From assembly GCF_041146395.1 (NCBI RefSeq), contig NC_090990.1, forward strand, positions 41,922,001 through 41,986,000: 64,000 nt of DNA, given 5' to 3'. Numbering within the stretch: the stretch's first letter is position 1; the number at the start of each line of letters is the position of its first letter. The DNA is from Eulemur rufifrons (Eukaryota; Chordata; Mammalia; Primates; Lemuridae). Shown here one piece after another: positions 1 to 11,755 of the stretch. The position numbers and the translations under genes are program-made. The notes below the pieces were generated by a model. That model saw only the letters and a program-made list of their open reading frames with translations, did no database searches and was not told where the DNA came from.

Positions 1-690
1 TTTTCCACCTTTGAAACAGGCTGCCATGAAAAACACTTGCTGTTGGCTGGTGTGAGCATGCAATATTCTGGGTCTAGAGGTCTTCCTTGACAAATGCTCC
101 TTCTTCAGTACTGGAAAGTTCAGGCCCTTTCGTCACAAAAAGAAGACTGTCGGAACCCAAAGCAACTACTGGTAGTAATGAAGAAATTGATGGCAGATTT
201 AGTCCTGGTGCTTGGGTTTCCTGACCCCAAGTCCAAGGTCTTTAGTTCAATTTGACAAACAAGTGTGGACAATTTCTGACTATTGGGCACTGTGTAAGGT
301 GCTGGGGACACAAACATGAGCAAGATACTACACTGGGTATTAAAAAGAACTTTGGATGGCCTTTCTTATTTGAAAGTTCTTAAACTGAAAACATTTTATT
401 TTTAAAAATAATTAATATCAGCCTTCTTAAAACCCCCAATTCTGGCTATTTTGGCCTTTTCAGTTAGATTTTTAAAAGGTTGCCACATTCACCTGCAAAT
501 AAAACAAACTGACCAGCAACCCAGGGTTCTTTCATTGAGAGCTCCAAACCTCTTTTGTCACCATTATATATTTTACAAATGAGGTATTTTATTTCTAGTA
601 AAACACAACTAACAGAGCCAACAGGACCAAAACCCCTCCACCTTAGGTAAAGCTGAGTCACTTCCCAAGACTTCTTTCAATTCCTCTTTT
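1..690. other. Unassigned intronic sequence
   Basis: A/T-rich intron sequence in which no repeat family, RNA gene or exon was recognised. Confidence 0.5.
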
Positions 691-699
691 AAATAAGGA

Positions 700-870
700 T
701 GAGAGTAAATTTACATACATTGAGCACCTACTATATGCCAGGAGCTTTGGCTGTATCAATTGATTTAACTCTCAAAGCAATCATATAAATTAATTATTAG
801 GATACAGCCAAATTACTGAGAGTCAGAGAGGTTGTAATCTGTCTCAGTGTTCACTCTGCTGATAAGAGGT
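700..870 (-). repeat. MIR SINE fragment
   Basis: The plus strand reads like the reverse complement of MIR: a 'gagcacctactatatgcca' segment, then a Tcaattgattta stretch and 'gagagtcagagaggtt'. Diverged and without clear ends. Confidence 0.6.
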
Positions 871-1179
871 GTAAACATGATATGTAATAGAACAGTCTGA
901 CTCTAGAGTTCAATCGGAGATGGGACCAGTTAGCTTTTATTGCGAAGTACACATGAACTATGTCTACGCAGGTATAAGCAACCTAGAAAGTCAACTACAA
1001 AGCTCTCGACCTTGAACAAGGACAGAAACCAAGGCTTCACCTTATCTGTTGAGATAGAATTATACAGATCCAGCCACTCTCACTCTGCCTCAGTCTCCCT
1101 TATGACCCAAATGTGTTCATTTGTAATATGGCTGCCCAGAGCTAGGACACAACAAGAATCATATGTGTACACAGCATGT

Positions 1180-1270
1180 CAGAGCTCTTACATAAGTAAT
1201 CACATTTGATCTTCCTAACAACTCTATGAGGTAATGCTTTTAACATCTGGATTAAAGTACCACTGGAAGA
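1180..1270 (-). repeat. MIR SINE fragment
   Basis: A short piece with the MIR antisense pattern 'cctaacaactctatgaggt'. Only about 90 bases are recognisable. Confidence 0.45.
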
Positions 1271-1379
1271 CTCCTATTTATCCTTCAGGATTTTTCTGTA
1301 TCTCTTCTACAAAGGATTTACTGAGCCATGTAACCCAGCAGGGCTAGTTGCTCCTTCCTTTTTTCCAATTTATTCATGA

Positions 1380-1600
1380 ACTTCGGAGTCAGGCACATAG
1401 GATTTCATACCGCATTTCTACCACCTGCCATGCTTGCTATGTGACCTTGGGCAAGCCACTTTACCTCTCTGAACTTCGTTTTCATCTCTGTACAGTAAGA
1501 TTTTGTACAAGAGTTCCCAATGTACATAATTGATTGTGAGAACTAATACACAGTTTATAAAATACCCAGTAATTACCTGGTTCAATAAATGTCAGTTCTT
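1380..1600 (+). repeat. MIR SINE
   Basis: Contains the MIR core in order: 'gctatgtgaccttgggcaag', 'cctctctgaacttcgttttc', and the terminal 'ttcaataaatg'. A fairly complete sense copy. Confidence 0.75.
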
Positions 1601-1754
1601 GCTTCTATATGTGACAGAGAGTCACCAGAAGCTTTTTGTGCAGTGGTAAGATGTGATCAGAATTCTTCCCAAAGCTCACTCGAGTAGCCGTGGGGCCACC
1701 AGCTACTTTCCAAATGCAATCTGATCTCAAGGGAAAAGTATGCTCATAAAATCT

Positions 1755-1868
1755 TATAATTCCAGGGAGGTATTGGGATCAAGTGAACAGATAGGGTTTA
1801 GACTGTGATTATATAATTCCAGGGAGGTATTGGGATCAAGTGAACAGATAGGGTTTAGACTGTGATTA
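1755..1868. repeat. Perfect 57-bp tandem duplication (two copies)
   Basis: The 57-bp unit at 1755-1811 is repeated without a mismatch at 1812-1868. Flanks on both sides differ, so there are exactly two copies. The unit begins tataattccagggagg and ends gactgtgatta. It matches no repeat family I recognise. Perfect identity amid diverged intron sequence indicates a recent event or a collapsed-read or assembly artefact. Confidence 0.95.
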
Positions 1869-2890
1869 GCAAGATCTGGAACCCTAACGCAGGGAAGAAA
1901 TATCAGCAGGAACCCTGCCATACGTTCTCAAAAGATTACATAAGGCTGTACACCGTTTTTCTACGGTGAAGAAAAACATTTATTTTTATTTTTCTAGCAG
2001 TTAAACATTCATTTGTCAGCATTTGCTCTCCCATCCAAGCCATGCTACCCAGGTGTCCACAAAACACCACGTTCCCATGGCAGCAGAATAAACAACGTAA
2101 GGACTGGGAGGACATCAGACACCTAGGAGGGCCAAAGTTTGAGACCATCAAAAGGCAAGACTGGAGCCAGATGCAGTGCCAAAAAACAAAGAGTTGGAGC
2201 ATTACTGGACACCCCATGAGAACAAAATCATGCTGGTAGGCAATCCAAGGCATCAGGGAACTCCAAGGTACCCCATCAAGCTACATGGTTCCAGTTCTAG
2301 GTCAAAGGTCACAAAGTGGCAGCCCATAGTCAAATTAGGCACATAGAGATGTTCTGCTCAGCCCACCTATGGTTTAACAATTTTTAAATTAGTTGTTAAC
2401 ATTTAATAATGGGCAGTCTCACACAATGTCCAGATTCCCAGCCTCTGAAGCCAGCTCTGATGCAGGCAGCAGTAACAGTGGCTCCTTTCTGTAGGCGGAG
2501 CACACATTCTCCAGGGGCCACCATTCCCTATTGCCTCCCTGACACTGAGGCTGCCTGTGGGCTGCCATTGTCATTGAGCTTGTGTGGTCAGTTTTCTTAT
2601 ACCTAGTCCACTTTAGTCATTTATGTTAACTGCCTGGCCATGTAGACATTTGACTTTTCTTCTCTGCTCCAGAGAATAAGGGAGACCTTAGATAAACCTA
2701 TGAAAATAGAAATACCTCTTTATTTAATAATATCTCCCATAGTAAGCAATGGCCACATTAGATATGTATATGTGTATATGGAGTATGTGTGTGCATGTGT
2801 TTATGTATATGTCTTAATCTTAACCCAAGACCAAGCCTCCTATCTATGTTCTCAATTATAAATCCAAGGATTCTGTCAAGTCACCAGTGC
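1869..2890. other. Unassigned intronic sequence with TG/TA simple repeat
   Basis: No repeat family or exon was recognised. A short TG/TA-rich run lies at about 2764-2812. Confidence 0.5.
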
Positions 2891-2899
2891 AAGGCAGTG

Positions 2900-3000
2900 C
2901 ATTTTTATATTTTGGATATGGGGAAACTGAGGCTCAGAAGCTTGCCAAAGGTCAAACAGTTAGTAAAAAGGACAAGGATATGAAATGAAGCCTTGTTAAA
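2900..3000 (-). repeat. MIR SINE fragment
   Basis: Carries 'ggggaaactgaggctcagaa' followed by 'ttgccaaaggtcaaacagtt', the antisense MIR core. Confidence 0.6.
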
Positions 3001-3009
3001 CTACAAAGC

Positions 3010-3500
3010 CCTTAGCACACCGACTCCATGAGGTTGGTGGTGAAGCCAGAATGAATAACTACCTTACTGCCAGATAAAACAATGTCTGTCTTAATACATC
3101 GCATGGTTATGCTTCAGAGGACATGAGTGGACCCCACTTATACTCTCTATGTGATACTAAGCGGGGTTATCAGAAAGTTCTGTTTTTAAAGGCAATAGTT
3201 ATCTAAAATCAAAACAAAAACAACTTCTTTCTGATAGAAGCTCACTAATTCTAAACAGCAAATGCAAGGTGAGAAGGGGCTTAAAAATTACAGCCCATCA
3301 GATGCTTGTGTTATTACAAATCTTACTTGAATTGGAGTTAGGCACATGTCAGTAATATCCTGATAAAATCTTAGAACTACAAGAGATGTCAGATGTCATT
3401 TACTCCATTTAATAGATGGGAAGACCGAGACCCACTGCACTCTAGCAGTCTAATTATTCCTTTCCCTTTAGTCTCCTGTACTAGCTGAGACCCTTTTCAG
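3010..3500. other. Unassigned intronic sequence
   Basis: A possible antisense MIR-like scrap ('atttaatagatgggaagacc') lies near 3405; otherwise nothing was recognised. Confidence 0.4.
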
Positions 3501-3519
3501 GAAAAGGTCCATATGTTAT

Positions 3520-3600
3520 GCATCTCTGTATCCCTGCCACAAAGAGTAACTCCTGGCACATAGTGGGAGCTCAACAAACGTGTATTGAATAAATGTACAA
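3520..3600 (+). repeat. L2 LINE 3' end
   Basis: Shows the L2 terminal pattern: 'ctctgtatccctgccac', 'ctcctggcacatagtgggag' and 'tgtattgaataaatg'. Confidence 0.65.
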
Positions 3601-4090
3601 GACACAAACTAAAATCCAGAAGACCTGGCTCCCCACCAAATATACTCCATGACCTGCAGATCCTTTTTCCCCCCTTCTGAATTTTAATCTCATCTCTCTC
3701 ACATCCCAAATCCTGTTTTTCTTACCCAAGCCATCAAAGCAACACAACACCACATTTCCTAATAACGAGGAGACAATTCCATCAGGAATTGTTTGATGGG
3801 AACCTAACCAGCTTCAAGTCTCAAGTGGATGACCTTTAAAACTCTTTATCTTGGGGGTGGGGGAAAAAAACCCTCAATCTTCACAGTTTCCCACGTGGAG
3901 ACACTATTGGAAAATACTCTGCAGGACCCTCTGAGGCAGGCTGAGGAGGCTGCTGTCCTGCCTCACCCGGCCCCTCTGCCCAAGGGCTAAGAGATCGTTC
4001 CAGCACACCCCTAACCCATTTGTGATGAGCCTCTTGGAAATTTCTGCCCTACAGTAAGCTCCAAGTAAGGGGAAGAGCACATATCTCAAG
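3601..4090. other. Unassigned intronic sequence
   Basis: Non-coding; no family recognised. The sequence is moderately G/C-rich around 3920-4020. Confidence 0.4.
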
Positions 4091-4094
4091 AAAG

Positions 4095-4275
4095 CAACTC
4101 AGATCTGGGTTTGAAAACCAGTTTTGCCACTTCTAATCTATGTGGATCTTCAGCAAGTTGCTTAACTTCTCTGAGTCTCAACTGTAAAAAGAGAATGCCA
4201 GTAATACCCACTTTGAAGAGCTGTGAGGATGAAATCTCCAACGGTAGGTATTTAACAAAAGTTAGTTCCCTTCCC
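4095..4275 (+). repeat. MIR SINE
   Basis: Has the MIR order 'tctgggtttgaaaacc', 'cagcaagttgcttaacttct', 'gagtctcaactgtaaaaaga' and 'gagctgtgaggatgaaat'. Confidence 0.75.
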
Positions 4276-5680
4276 TCCCAGTCCTGAAAATCTACTACCC
4301 AGCTGTTTACAGGATGCCAATCGACTGGCTTGACTGGTTTCCCCACCAAGGTGGCTGGACTAACCTGGACGGAACTCCTGTCAGCTCAGACAAGGACTGT
4401 CACTTTCGTTGAGCAACACTGGAGCCATTCCAGGGTGCTGTGGATAAGACAACCCTCACCCCAGGAGCACACTCCCCATTCCCAGCCCTGTCAATGTTCC
4501 TTTTGTAAAACACAGAAACCTTCTTCAAATCTGACAGCTGCCACCTGCACAAATAATTCGGGGATGTAATTTTGTAACTGAATACAAACCCTGAAAGCTG
4601 AAAAGTTTGAAGTCCAAAATAATCCCTTTGACCTTCTGCCTAAACACTCACTAATCACTTTTTAATTTGTAGTTGATTTCCTCTCTATGTGCTGTCCTTA
4701 CAGGCTACATTTTCATTTTAGAAGTATCCAGGGAGTGAAAGGCATTACAAAATACCTGATTAACTACAGCTCAAACTTCTTTCCCAGACATCTAAGGCTT
4801 AGTCCATGCCCCAGTGAGTTTTCCAAATGGCACTGGGTGGCAAGAAAATGAGGGAGAAAAAGGCTGCTTTGAAGGAGGAAACTCCTCCCCGAGAGAATTA
4901 TGGGCAACAGAAATTAATAAGATGTGGTCCCTGCCCTCAAAGAATGCACACTCTGGGGACAACTACCCATAAGCCGCATGACAGGAACTTCTGTAGAGGC
5001 ATTACTAAAAAGGGAGCAATTAGGACACCCTCAGCACACGACCTGGCAGCCACTTGGCATGCAATACCTGTTTACTGACTAGCCCAATAAATGTATTTGG
5101 AAGATTCCTTGCTGTCATTTGAATATCAATGATGTACTTCAGGCTATACAAAAAAAATGCAAAATCCAGAACTGAGGTTTTCTTCCCAAGAAGTTAACAA
5201 AACTTCTGCCTTGTTCCACCCTCATCTCCTCCCCCAACCTTTAACCCTGCGGTGGGAGGGACAACCAAAAATGAGAAAAGTAGTTTGAGGGAGCCCATCT
5301 AGTTCCTAAAACACAGATGCCAAAAACATGCATGCTAAAGGGAAAATAAACTGGCAGTTACAAATGCTGTTAAATCCAGAAGGATCTTCTTACTTGGAAA
5401 ATAGGTGTCTACTTTAATCCTCACTAGGATTACTGTAAAATGAAATGAGTTGAAGCCGAATAGGATCGACTGCAGTCATTCTACTTTGCGTGGCTACCCT
5501 AGCAAACTCATCCATCTTTCTGAGGACTGAGAGTCTCAAGTGATCTGAGCTGGGTCGCCTCAGCCAATACCCTGCAGAGTAAAACAAGTTAACGTTAGTT
5601 TTTGGTTCAGTGAAAAAAGTCTGGTATCAATACGATTACACAAGCAAGTAGTCATCAACAATAATTAGTAATAATAACTT
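4276..5680. other. Mostly unassigned intronic sequence
   Basis: No exon recognised. The segment near 5030-5100 ends in 'cccaataaatgtatttgg' and may be a worn L2 or MIR tail. The rest looks single-copy. Confidence 0.4.
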
Positions 5681-5689
5681 GTGTTGATC

Positions 5690-5810
5690 AGTCTCATGGC
5701 TGCCAGTTACTACCCATGTGACCACAGGATCATACTGCCATGTCTGCTCTCTCCGGCTCTTTTTCTTTATGTGCAAAATGAAAGGGGTGATTTTAACAGG
5801 TGTCTTGTGG
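5690..5810 (+). repeat. MIR SINE fragment
   Basis: Contains 'gttactacccatgtgacc' and 'tttatgtgcaaaatgaaagg', the worn MIR core. Confidence 0.55.
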
Positions 5811-7530
5811 ACCTTTCTAATTTTAAGAGTTTTCTTCTTTATCCAAAGAGAACAGCATACATTGTAAACAAGAAGGCTTCATTTCTGTGGCATCCTTATA
5901 GGACAGACCACCTACCCTAAATCCAGCTGGGTAACAGAGCACACAGCTTACTTTTAAGTTAGTGAAGGTAGACTGGCTGAACCGAGACCTTGAGATTTCA
6001 AAGATGCTCATTTATAAAGAATAGCTCCAGAAAACACCCCTACATCTGCAGACCTTCAGATAAAAACTAAATGAACGTTTGGCAGCTCTTGGCTCTGTCA
6101 AAGTAGTAGGCATCTGCAAAAATGGGGGGGGTGGGTTGAGAGAGGTGAGAACTGACATTAGCTACTGCTGCAAACTGGACTCTATCCTCCGCGCTTCACA
6201 GCTGTGCTTTTGTCCTGTCCAATAATCCTTTCCAGGAAGGCGGTAAGACCTGGGTTTTACCAAGGCTGGACCTGAAGACCAGACACAAAGTCACAGGGCA
6301 GCAGGGCAGGGAGTGATGCTGGCTCAGGCCAACTTTCCATGGAGCTGTGTGACCATCACGTTTTCTATCTTTAGGTGCTTTGGTTTGGAACTGAGAAGGG
6401 GAGCCACTCGCCAATGCCAGCCCTCCTCCTGCAGACAGAAAGCCAGGTACTCTGGGATCACCCTCGGTTGCATCCCCACCCTTTCCCCCACCTTGATGGG
6501 ATAACAAAACGTACTGCATTCAGATGTCCTGGGAGAACTGGCTGCAGGACACAACTCCTAGGTGGTTTGCTGTAGGAACCCTATTGTTTCAGAGGGAGGC
6601 TCTTTTGCCAAAACTCCCCAGGAAGCCACTGCTCTGTGATGCATTTTTCAGCTGTTGATAGAAAAGGGGAGTTCCTGGGATGTTTCTTCAACAGTTCTGG
6701 AAGCCAGGCCCTTAATCCTCGCAAAGCAGCAAGGAGCCAGCTTCCCTCACAGGGACAGAACGTCTAGAGTCCCTCTTCCAAATCAAAACATAAAAACTCT
6801 CCAACTTCCCCTTTACAACCTCTCAAAATGTGTGAATCAGGCAGAGGGGGAGAAGAGGGCTGCAAAGCCCACGGGGGCTCAGGCCTTCTCCACACCCCGG
6901 CCCCTGCCGACCCTGCCCACCTGACCCCGATTGCAGTCAATTACAAAGCCCCCACTGTTCTCCCTGCCCATCCTCCTCCTCCCCCCCCCCCCCAAGCATA
7001 CACTCTTTTAAAGGGCGAAATGCCAAATAACATTATTCCCCTTCACCATGGTATTGCCATGAGAGCTGCCTGGTATGTTTGCCTGAGAAATAGAAGGTTT
7101 TCATGGAAGTATCAGCTTCCACTACAGCTCCCCCTTTGTGGAAGTGGACTTGAAAAGAAATGGAAGGATCTCCAACTGGAATCTAATTGGAAGGAGAAGA
7201 GGGGAGAGCAAGGCTCTGGAACTGCTCAAAAGCCTGAGGAATAGGTATACCTGCCTGTGCCTTTGGGAGCTGGCAGGCCTTTGCACCCTCTGGCAGAGCC
7301 ACCCGCTCCAGCCTCCCTCTCCACCCCTCTGCATGTTGCCCTCTGTCACTGGCAGGCTCACTGCAGAATGGGGACTCTTATATCATGCAAGGGGGAGGAG
7401 TACCTATATTAGCCACAGATGCAAACAGGTATCCCTGTGCACAATGTACAATGTTTCACAGCTCATATTAATCAACTGAACACCAAGAAAAATCAAAAAT
7501 GGTTTTCTGGGTTTGGCTTGGTTTTGTGGC
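5811..7530. other. Unassigned intronic sequence with a poly-C tract
   Basis: No repeat family or exon recognised. A CCT run leading into 13 consecutive C lies at 6972-6993; it may be length-variable. Open frames here lack any recognisable protein. Confidence 0.45.
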
Positions 7531-7539
7531 AGTGTGAAA

Positions 7540-7715
7540 ATAACAGACCTGGATACAAATCCCTCCCATGTCTGCCAAGTCGTGTCAGTGTGGGAAACTA
7601 GATCAGCGAATTCTCAGGACCTCAGTTTCCTCACCTGCAAAACAGGTCCTGCGGTCCTGCTATGAGGACTTCCTGGGATGTGTCAACCAGCCTGCCACGC
7701 AGCAGGTGCACACTA
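7540..7715 (+). repeat. MIR SINE
   Basis: Contains 'cctggatacaaatccctccc' and 'cctcagtttcctcacctgca', then 'gctatgaggactt'. Sense copy, diverged. Confidence 0.65.
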
Positions 7716-8370
7716 AAGTGTCTTCCTCCCCTTTCCCTGAAAAGGAAAGTGATGATTTCTGGGAACAGGACAGGATCCGTGAGAAATAATCTCTGCTATC
7801 ACACTCGAAGCATTGCTGAGAGCAAACTGTATATGTGGGCTCCGGCCTGTCCATCAAGATGACAGAATGGGTCTTGGGGAATTAATTATTCAACAAACTT
7901 GCCATTCACAAATCCCATCCAAAGAAATGGTTTGATGCCTTTCAGTACACTGACTATACAAAATACTGAAAGACCAGTGCACTTCAAAAGCCTCACAAAA
8001 ACCCAGGCCTGGGCTTGGCAGGAGTTCCTCAGCCACTGGGTTTTTCTGTGTGTGGTTTATAATAACATGCAAACCTGATGCCAAGTCCTAATCTATTAAG
8101 GGATTGCCAATTAGCAGGAGGCTTAGAGCTGCAGGTTTGAGAACCGGGGAGCAGGTCTAATTAGGATTGCAAATCATTTCTCTCTATCGTCCCTCACAAT
8201 CTGACACAAGGTATACTGGCCGACTGTTCCGGATATGTCCTTTCTATATTCCTGTGCACACTGTTTGTTTGTTTGTTTGTTTGTTTGAAGGTTCCAGACC
8301 CGAAGGCTCGTGCATATTTTCATGCCTGCCTCCCAAAGGGTAAAACTAGGGATTGAACAAGGTTATCCTC
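7716..8370. other. Unassigned intronic sequence with (GTTT)n
   Basis: Six GTTT units run at about 8264-8287. The rest is not assigned to any family. Confidence 0.5.
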
Positions 8371-8377
8371 TGGACCG

Positions 8378-8575
8378 TGATTCTCAGATTTGGTCATTCA
8401 TCATCAGGGCACTTGTTTTAAAAAAAAAAAAAAAAATAGATAGATTCCAGGCCCTGCCCTGACCAACTCACTCACTCACTCATGATCTCCCCGGGAGGGC
8501 CTGAGAATTCTGATTTTTAAAAAGACCTTCAAGTGATTCTATCTCAAGGTGATTCAGGAATCACTGCTCTAAAAA
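8378..8575. repeat. MER5-like hAT-Charlie relic
   Basis: The piece starts 'gtgattctcagatttggtca', includes 'ccaggccctgccctg' and 'gggcctgagaattctgattt', and ends 'gattcaggaatcactgctc'. This is the MER5A pattern with inverted ends. It is interrupted by a poly-A run at about 8421-8436 and a small CTCA run. Confidence 0.7.
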
Positions 8576-8689
8576 GTAAAAATTTCATTTTTGAATAAAA
8601 GGGCTTTTTAAAAAATTGATACATAATACATATAACATGCATATTTACATATGCATGTACCAAATAAACATAATTTTAAACCATATTGA

Positions 8690-8785
8690 ATATCCAGTGT
8701 TTACTGAGCATCTATTGTGCTGGGGGTGGGAAATACTGCAATGACTAAAACAGGGTTCCTGCCCTCAAAGAGTTTCCTGTCCCAA
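8690..8785. repeat. Ancient MIR/L2-class fragment
   Basis: Carries 'tttactgagcatctattgtg' and 'cctgccctcaaagagtttcc', a combination common in old mammalian repeats. The family is not certain. Confidence 0.45.
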
Positions 8786-8789
8786 CAGG

Positions 8790-9910
8790 AAAATCAATCT
8801 TCCCTGGGCAGAGACCCTGCAGAGCTCAATCTGCAGTTCTCTCCCTTTCTCTTTTGCTTAGTTGGGAAGTTAGCTTTCCAATATTTTTGCCAGAACAGCT
8901 TCAAGAAAGAAAGGGGATGCTTTCAGATGCCAAACATCAGAGGCCTATTTTAGAACAGGAGAAAAAGCTTGAGAAACATATGGCTTCAAGATACAGAGAA
9001 AACATGTGCCTTAGGCCTGCCTGGTCTAAAGACAAAAACAGAGAGGGGAATAGAATTGGGAAGGCCTCTGTGCCTGGCTGGCCCTCGGGAGCCCAACGCT
9101 GGATTCTTCCGTGACTTAAGAAAGTCCCTTTTCTTCACCGAGCCTCCTTATCTGCTAAAGAGAGGAGGCTGGACTAGTTGGCCCCATCCCAAAGCAAATT
9201 CAGCATGCACATCTCACCCTGGAGCCTTCATCAAAGTTTACTGTTGAGTTTTACCAGGGAAATGTATGACCCAGAAGAATCCGGGTTCTCCAGAGCATTC
9301 TCTAAGAAATGCTGGCCTGAATGATCTCTCCTCGGCCCTAAAATGATGATCCGTGTGTGTGGCTTTCAAACAGGACTGATTTTCTTGCCAGCAGGGCCGA
9401 TGATTGATATTTATCAGCCCCGCGGTGCTGGATGCACAGCAGAGACTGCACACACGACTGTTCCTGAGGAAGGGAGTGGCACGGCCAGGTTGCCACGTGG
9501 AGGATGAAGATGGCCCGGGGTACGGGGCTTTAGCGAGCTGGCTCCTGCTGACCCAGCTGTGACCAACCACCTTCCCAAGGCAAAGTCTCCTGCACTTCCA
9601 GACACATCCCGCCCACCCTGAATGAGATGCATTAAGGCCTCTCGCAGCCATGACGCCACCAGGTCCTGGACAGCACAACTCAAATAAACACTGCCTGCTC
9701 TCCAGGAGCGTCAGGGCAGTTCCCTCTGCTTCCAACACCTCCACGAAACTGATCGCTGCAGTCTCCCTGCACAGACTCTCTCAGGTCCCCCTAACAAACA
9801 GCACAGTTCAGGGGCAGACCTAGGTCTAGATTAGAACCAAACAGCCACTGGAGGGCAATCTATTTGTTGGCAACTGAGGTACGATAGCAGCAAACAAGTA
9901 GCACGTGGAC
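8790..9910. other. Unassigned intronic sequence, locally G/C-rich
   Basis: The part at about 9400-9740 is richer in G/C and CpG than its surroundings and matches no repeat I know. It gives a 168-codon open frame on the minus strand with no recognisable protein. It could be an intronic regulatory element. A 12-of-14 match to the CTCF core lies at 9844-9857. Confidence 0.4.
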
Positions 9911-9914
9911 CTCT

Positions 9915-10078
9915 GCGTGTGTGGCTCGTGGAGCCAGACACACCTGCTCCCTAGTTTCTACCTTAAACAAGTCAGTTAGCCTCTCACAGCCATGTGGGAG
10001 GAACAAGATCGAGTGTGTGAAGATGGTTCGTACAATGCCTGGCACACAGACAATGCTTAGTAAATGTTACTGCCGTGA
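9915..10078 (+). repeat. MIR SINE
   Basis: Contains 'acaagtcagttagcctctca', 'acaatgcctggcacacag' and 'gcttagtaaatgtta' in MIR order. Confidence 0.7.
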
Positions 10079-10249
10079 ATTTGGGATGCTGTGCCTTCTG
10101 CAAGAAGGACAGAGACAAGTGTTGTCTCGGCCCATTTAGGGATCCACTGTCATTTCACATGCAGTTACTGAACAAGTATTATGAAAGTCACCAAGCCTTT
10201 GGCTTTTGTTATGAGACTTGAGTGGGTGATTGAAAATATGGATGTCACA

Positions 10250-10450
10250 AAAAGCACAGGCTTTGGGGTCTAACAGGTTTGCATTGAAAGCTTAGCTCTG
10301 CCCTTTTTAAGTCCTACGATATCAAACAAGCTGCTAACTGCCGTAGGATGTCTGTAAAATGGGCTAGAACAACCAATCTTAAAGGGTTACTGTGAAGTTT
10401 AGAGACACATACCATACACGAAGTGTACTCAATTCATGGCAGCTATTATG
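10250..10450 (+). repeat. MIR SINE
   Basis: Contains 'aaagcacaggctttggggtc', 'gatgtctgtaaaatgggct' and 'aaagggttactgtgaagttt' in MIR order. Confidence 0.7.
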
Positions 10451-11660
10451 ATGGTTCATGGTCTTCCCTACAAAATACATTAGAACAGAGAAAGAATGAA
10501 GCAAGATGACTAGGGTAGTTCTTTGTCCCCGTGTAAGAGTTTTTCCTTTCCATAAAAGCAGGTAAAGGCAACAGCATATGTAGAGTTTTTAAAATGCCAA
10601 TGTCTTCTCAATGTTTATTTCCAGCTAAAAGGAAGTAACGGGATTTTCTTAGCACTGCACACTGGATGAATGAAATGCACCTTGGAACGTCCTTGGTGCA
10701 CTTCACACTGGTGGTCAGTCCCCATCTTTGTCCCATGATGGTAACACTCTCCCTTCATTCATTTCTTCCCAATAAATATTTACTAAGTACCTACAATGAA
10801 CAAAGCACAGACTTAAGAGCAATGAGGAACACACAGCAGTCATAATTCAAATGCTTCATTTTTTTATTCATGTGAGGAAATTAAGGAGTGGTGATTTGCC
10901 CAAGGGCATTCAGTGGAAAGGGACAGAGGTCGCTATGCCCCGCACAACTCTGAGGGACACCACTCGGGGGCTTCAGTCTCAGTCGGGGCTGCAAGGACGG
11001 CTATTTCACCTCCTCCATATGGGGAAGGCTGAGCTGCACCACCCAAGCCCCTCTGCTCAATGGCTCCAGCAGGGGCTTCTGTCGTTCTTGCGAACGTGGA
11101 CACCCTAAGGACCTCGGACTGGCTGCACTGGATGGTTACTGCTATACTGGTTCTAGCCTTCCCTGAGGCCTGTCGGGGCGTGTGGTTGTAATCTCCATAG
11201 TCATACAGAAGACAGAAAACCAAAAACTAAAAGAAGGAATCTACCAAAAAAAAAAAAAAAAAAAAAAAGAGAAAGAGAAAAACAAGAGAAAAATCAATGA
11301 CCAATACCTAATATCAACTGGTTTTGTTATGGTTATGGAATGTGGTTCAATTACCAGGGAATTATTGGGATGTCATAGAGCCTATACGTCACTGTACTCC
11401 TGAGTAGAACAATCCGTACAACAGGCTTGATGGATGCTTTATAGCATACAAAGTTGTAGCTAAGCCTATTGTGCTGCACTTAACCTGGTTTTTAAATAAT
11501 ACCATGATGTAGGCTTCAAATGGCCAAACTCAGTTAAATTTAGCAGTTTATAACCATCAAACATTGTCTCACAGTAATCAAGTTCAGATCAAGGAAGAAA
11601 TCTTTTCTCCTTGTTCATAGTATTTTCAATCCCTGAGTAGGAAACAGGATGTGATACAAA
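10451..11660. other. Mostly unassigned intronic sequence with poly-A tract
   Basis: An old repeat-like 'aataaatatttactaagtac' piece lies near 10770-10850. A poly-A run lies at about 11246-11268 and is followed by GA-rich sequence. No exon recognised. Confidence 0.45.
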
Positions 11661-11664
11661 TGCA

Positions 11665-11755
11665 CCATTTCGGAGTCAGGCCGAAATTCAAACCTCTAGC
11701 TACTTGGCCTGGGCCCCAATTTCCTCACATAGAAATGGGGGGAGGGGTGTGTTAA
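11665..11755 (+). repeat. MIR SINE fragment
   Basis: Contains 'ggagtcaggccgaaattcaa' and 'caatttcctcacatagaaat'. It abuts the MLT1-like LTR that follows. Confidence 0.55.

Noticed and set aside
1936..2253. Minus-strand open frame of 105 codons
   Set aside because: No recognisable protein; a chance frame in intron sequence.
9238..9744. Minus-strand open frame of 168 codons
   Set aside because: No recognisable domain and a random-looking composition in a G/C-rich intron segment.
11246..11290. Poly-A followed by GA-rich sequence as a possible processed pseudogene tail
   Set aside because: No upstream gene-like sequence and no flanking duplication were found.
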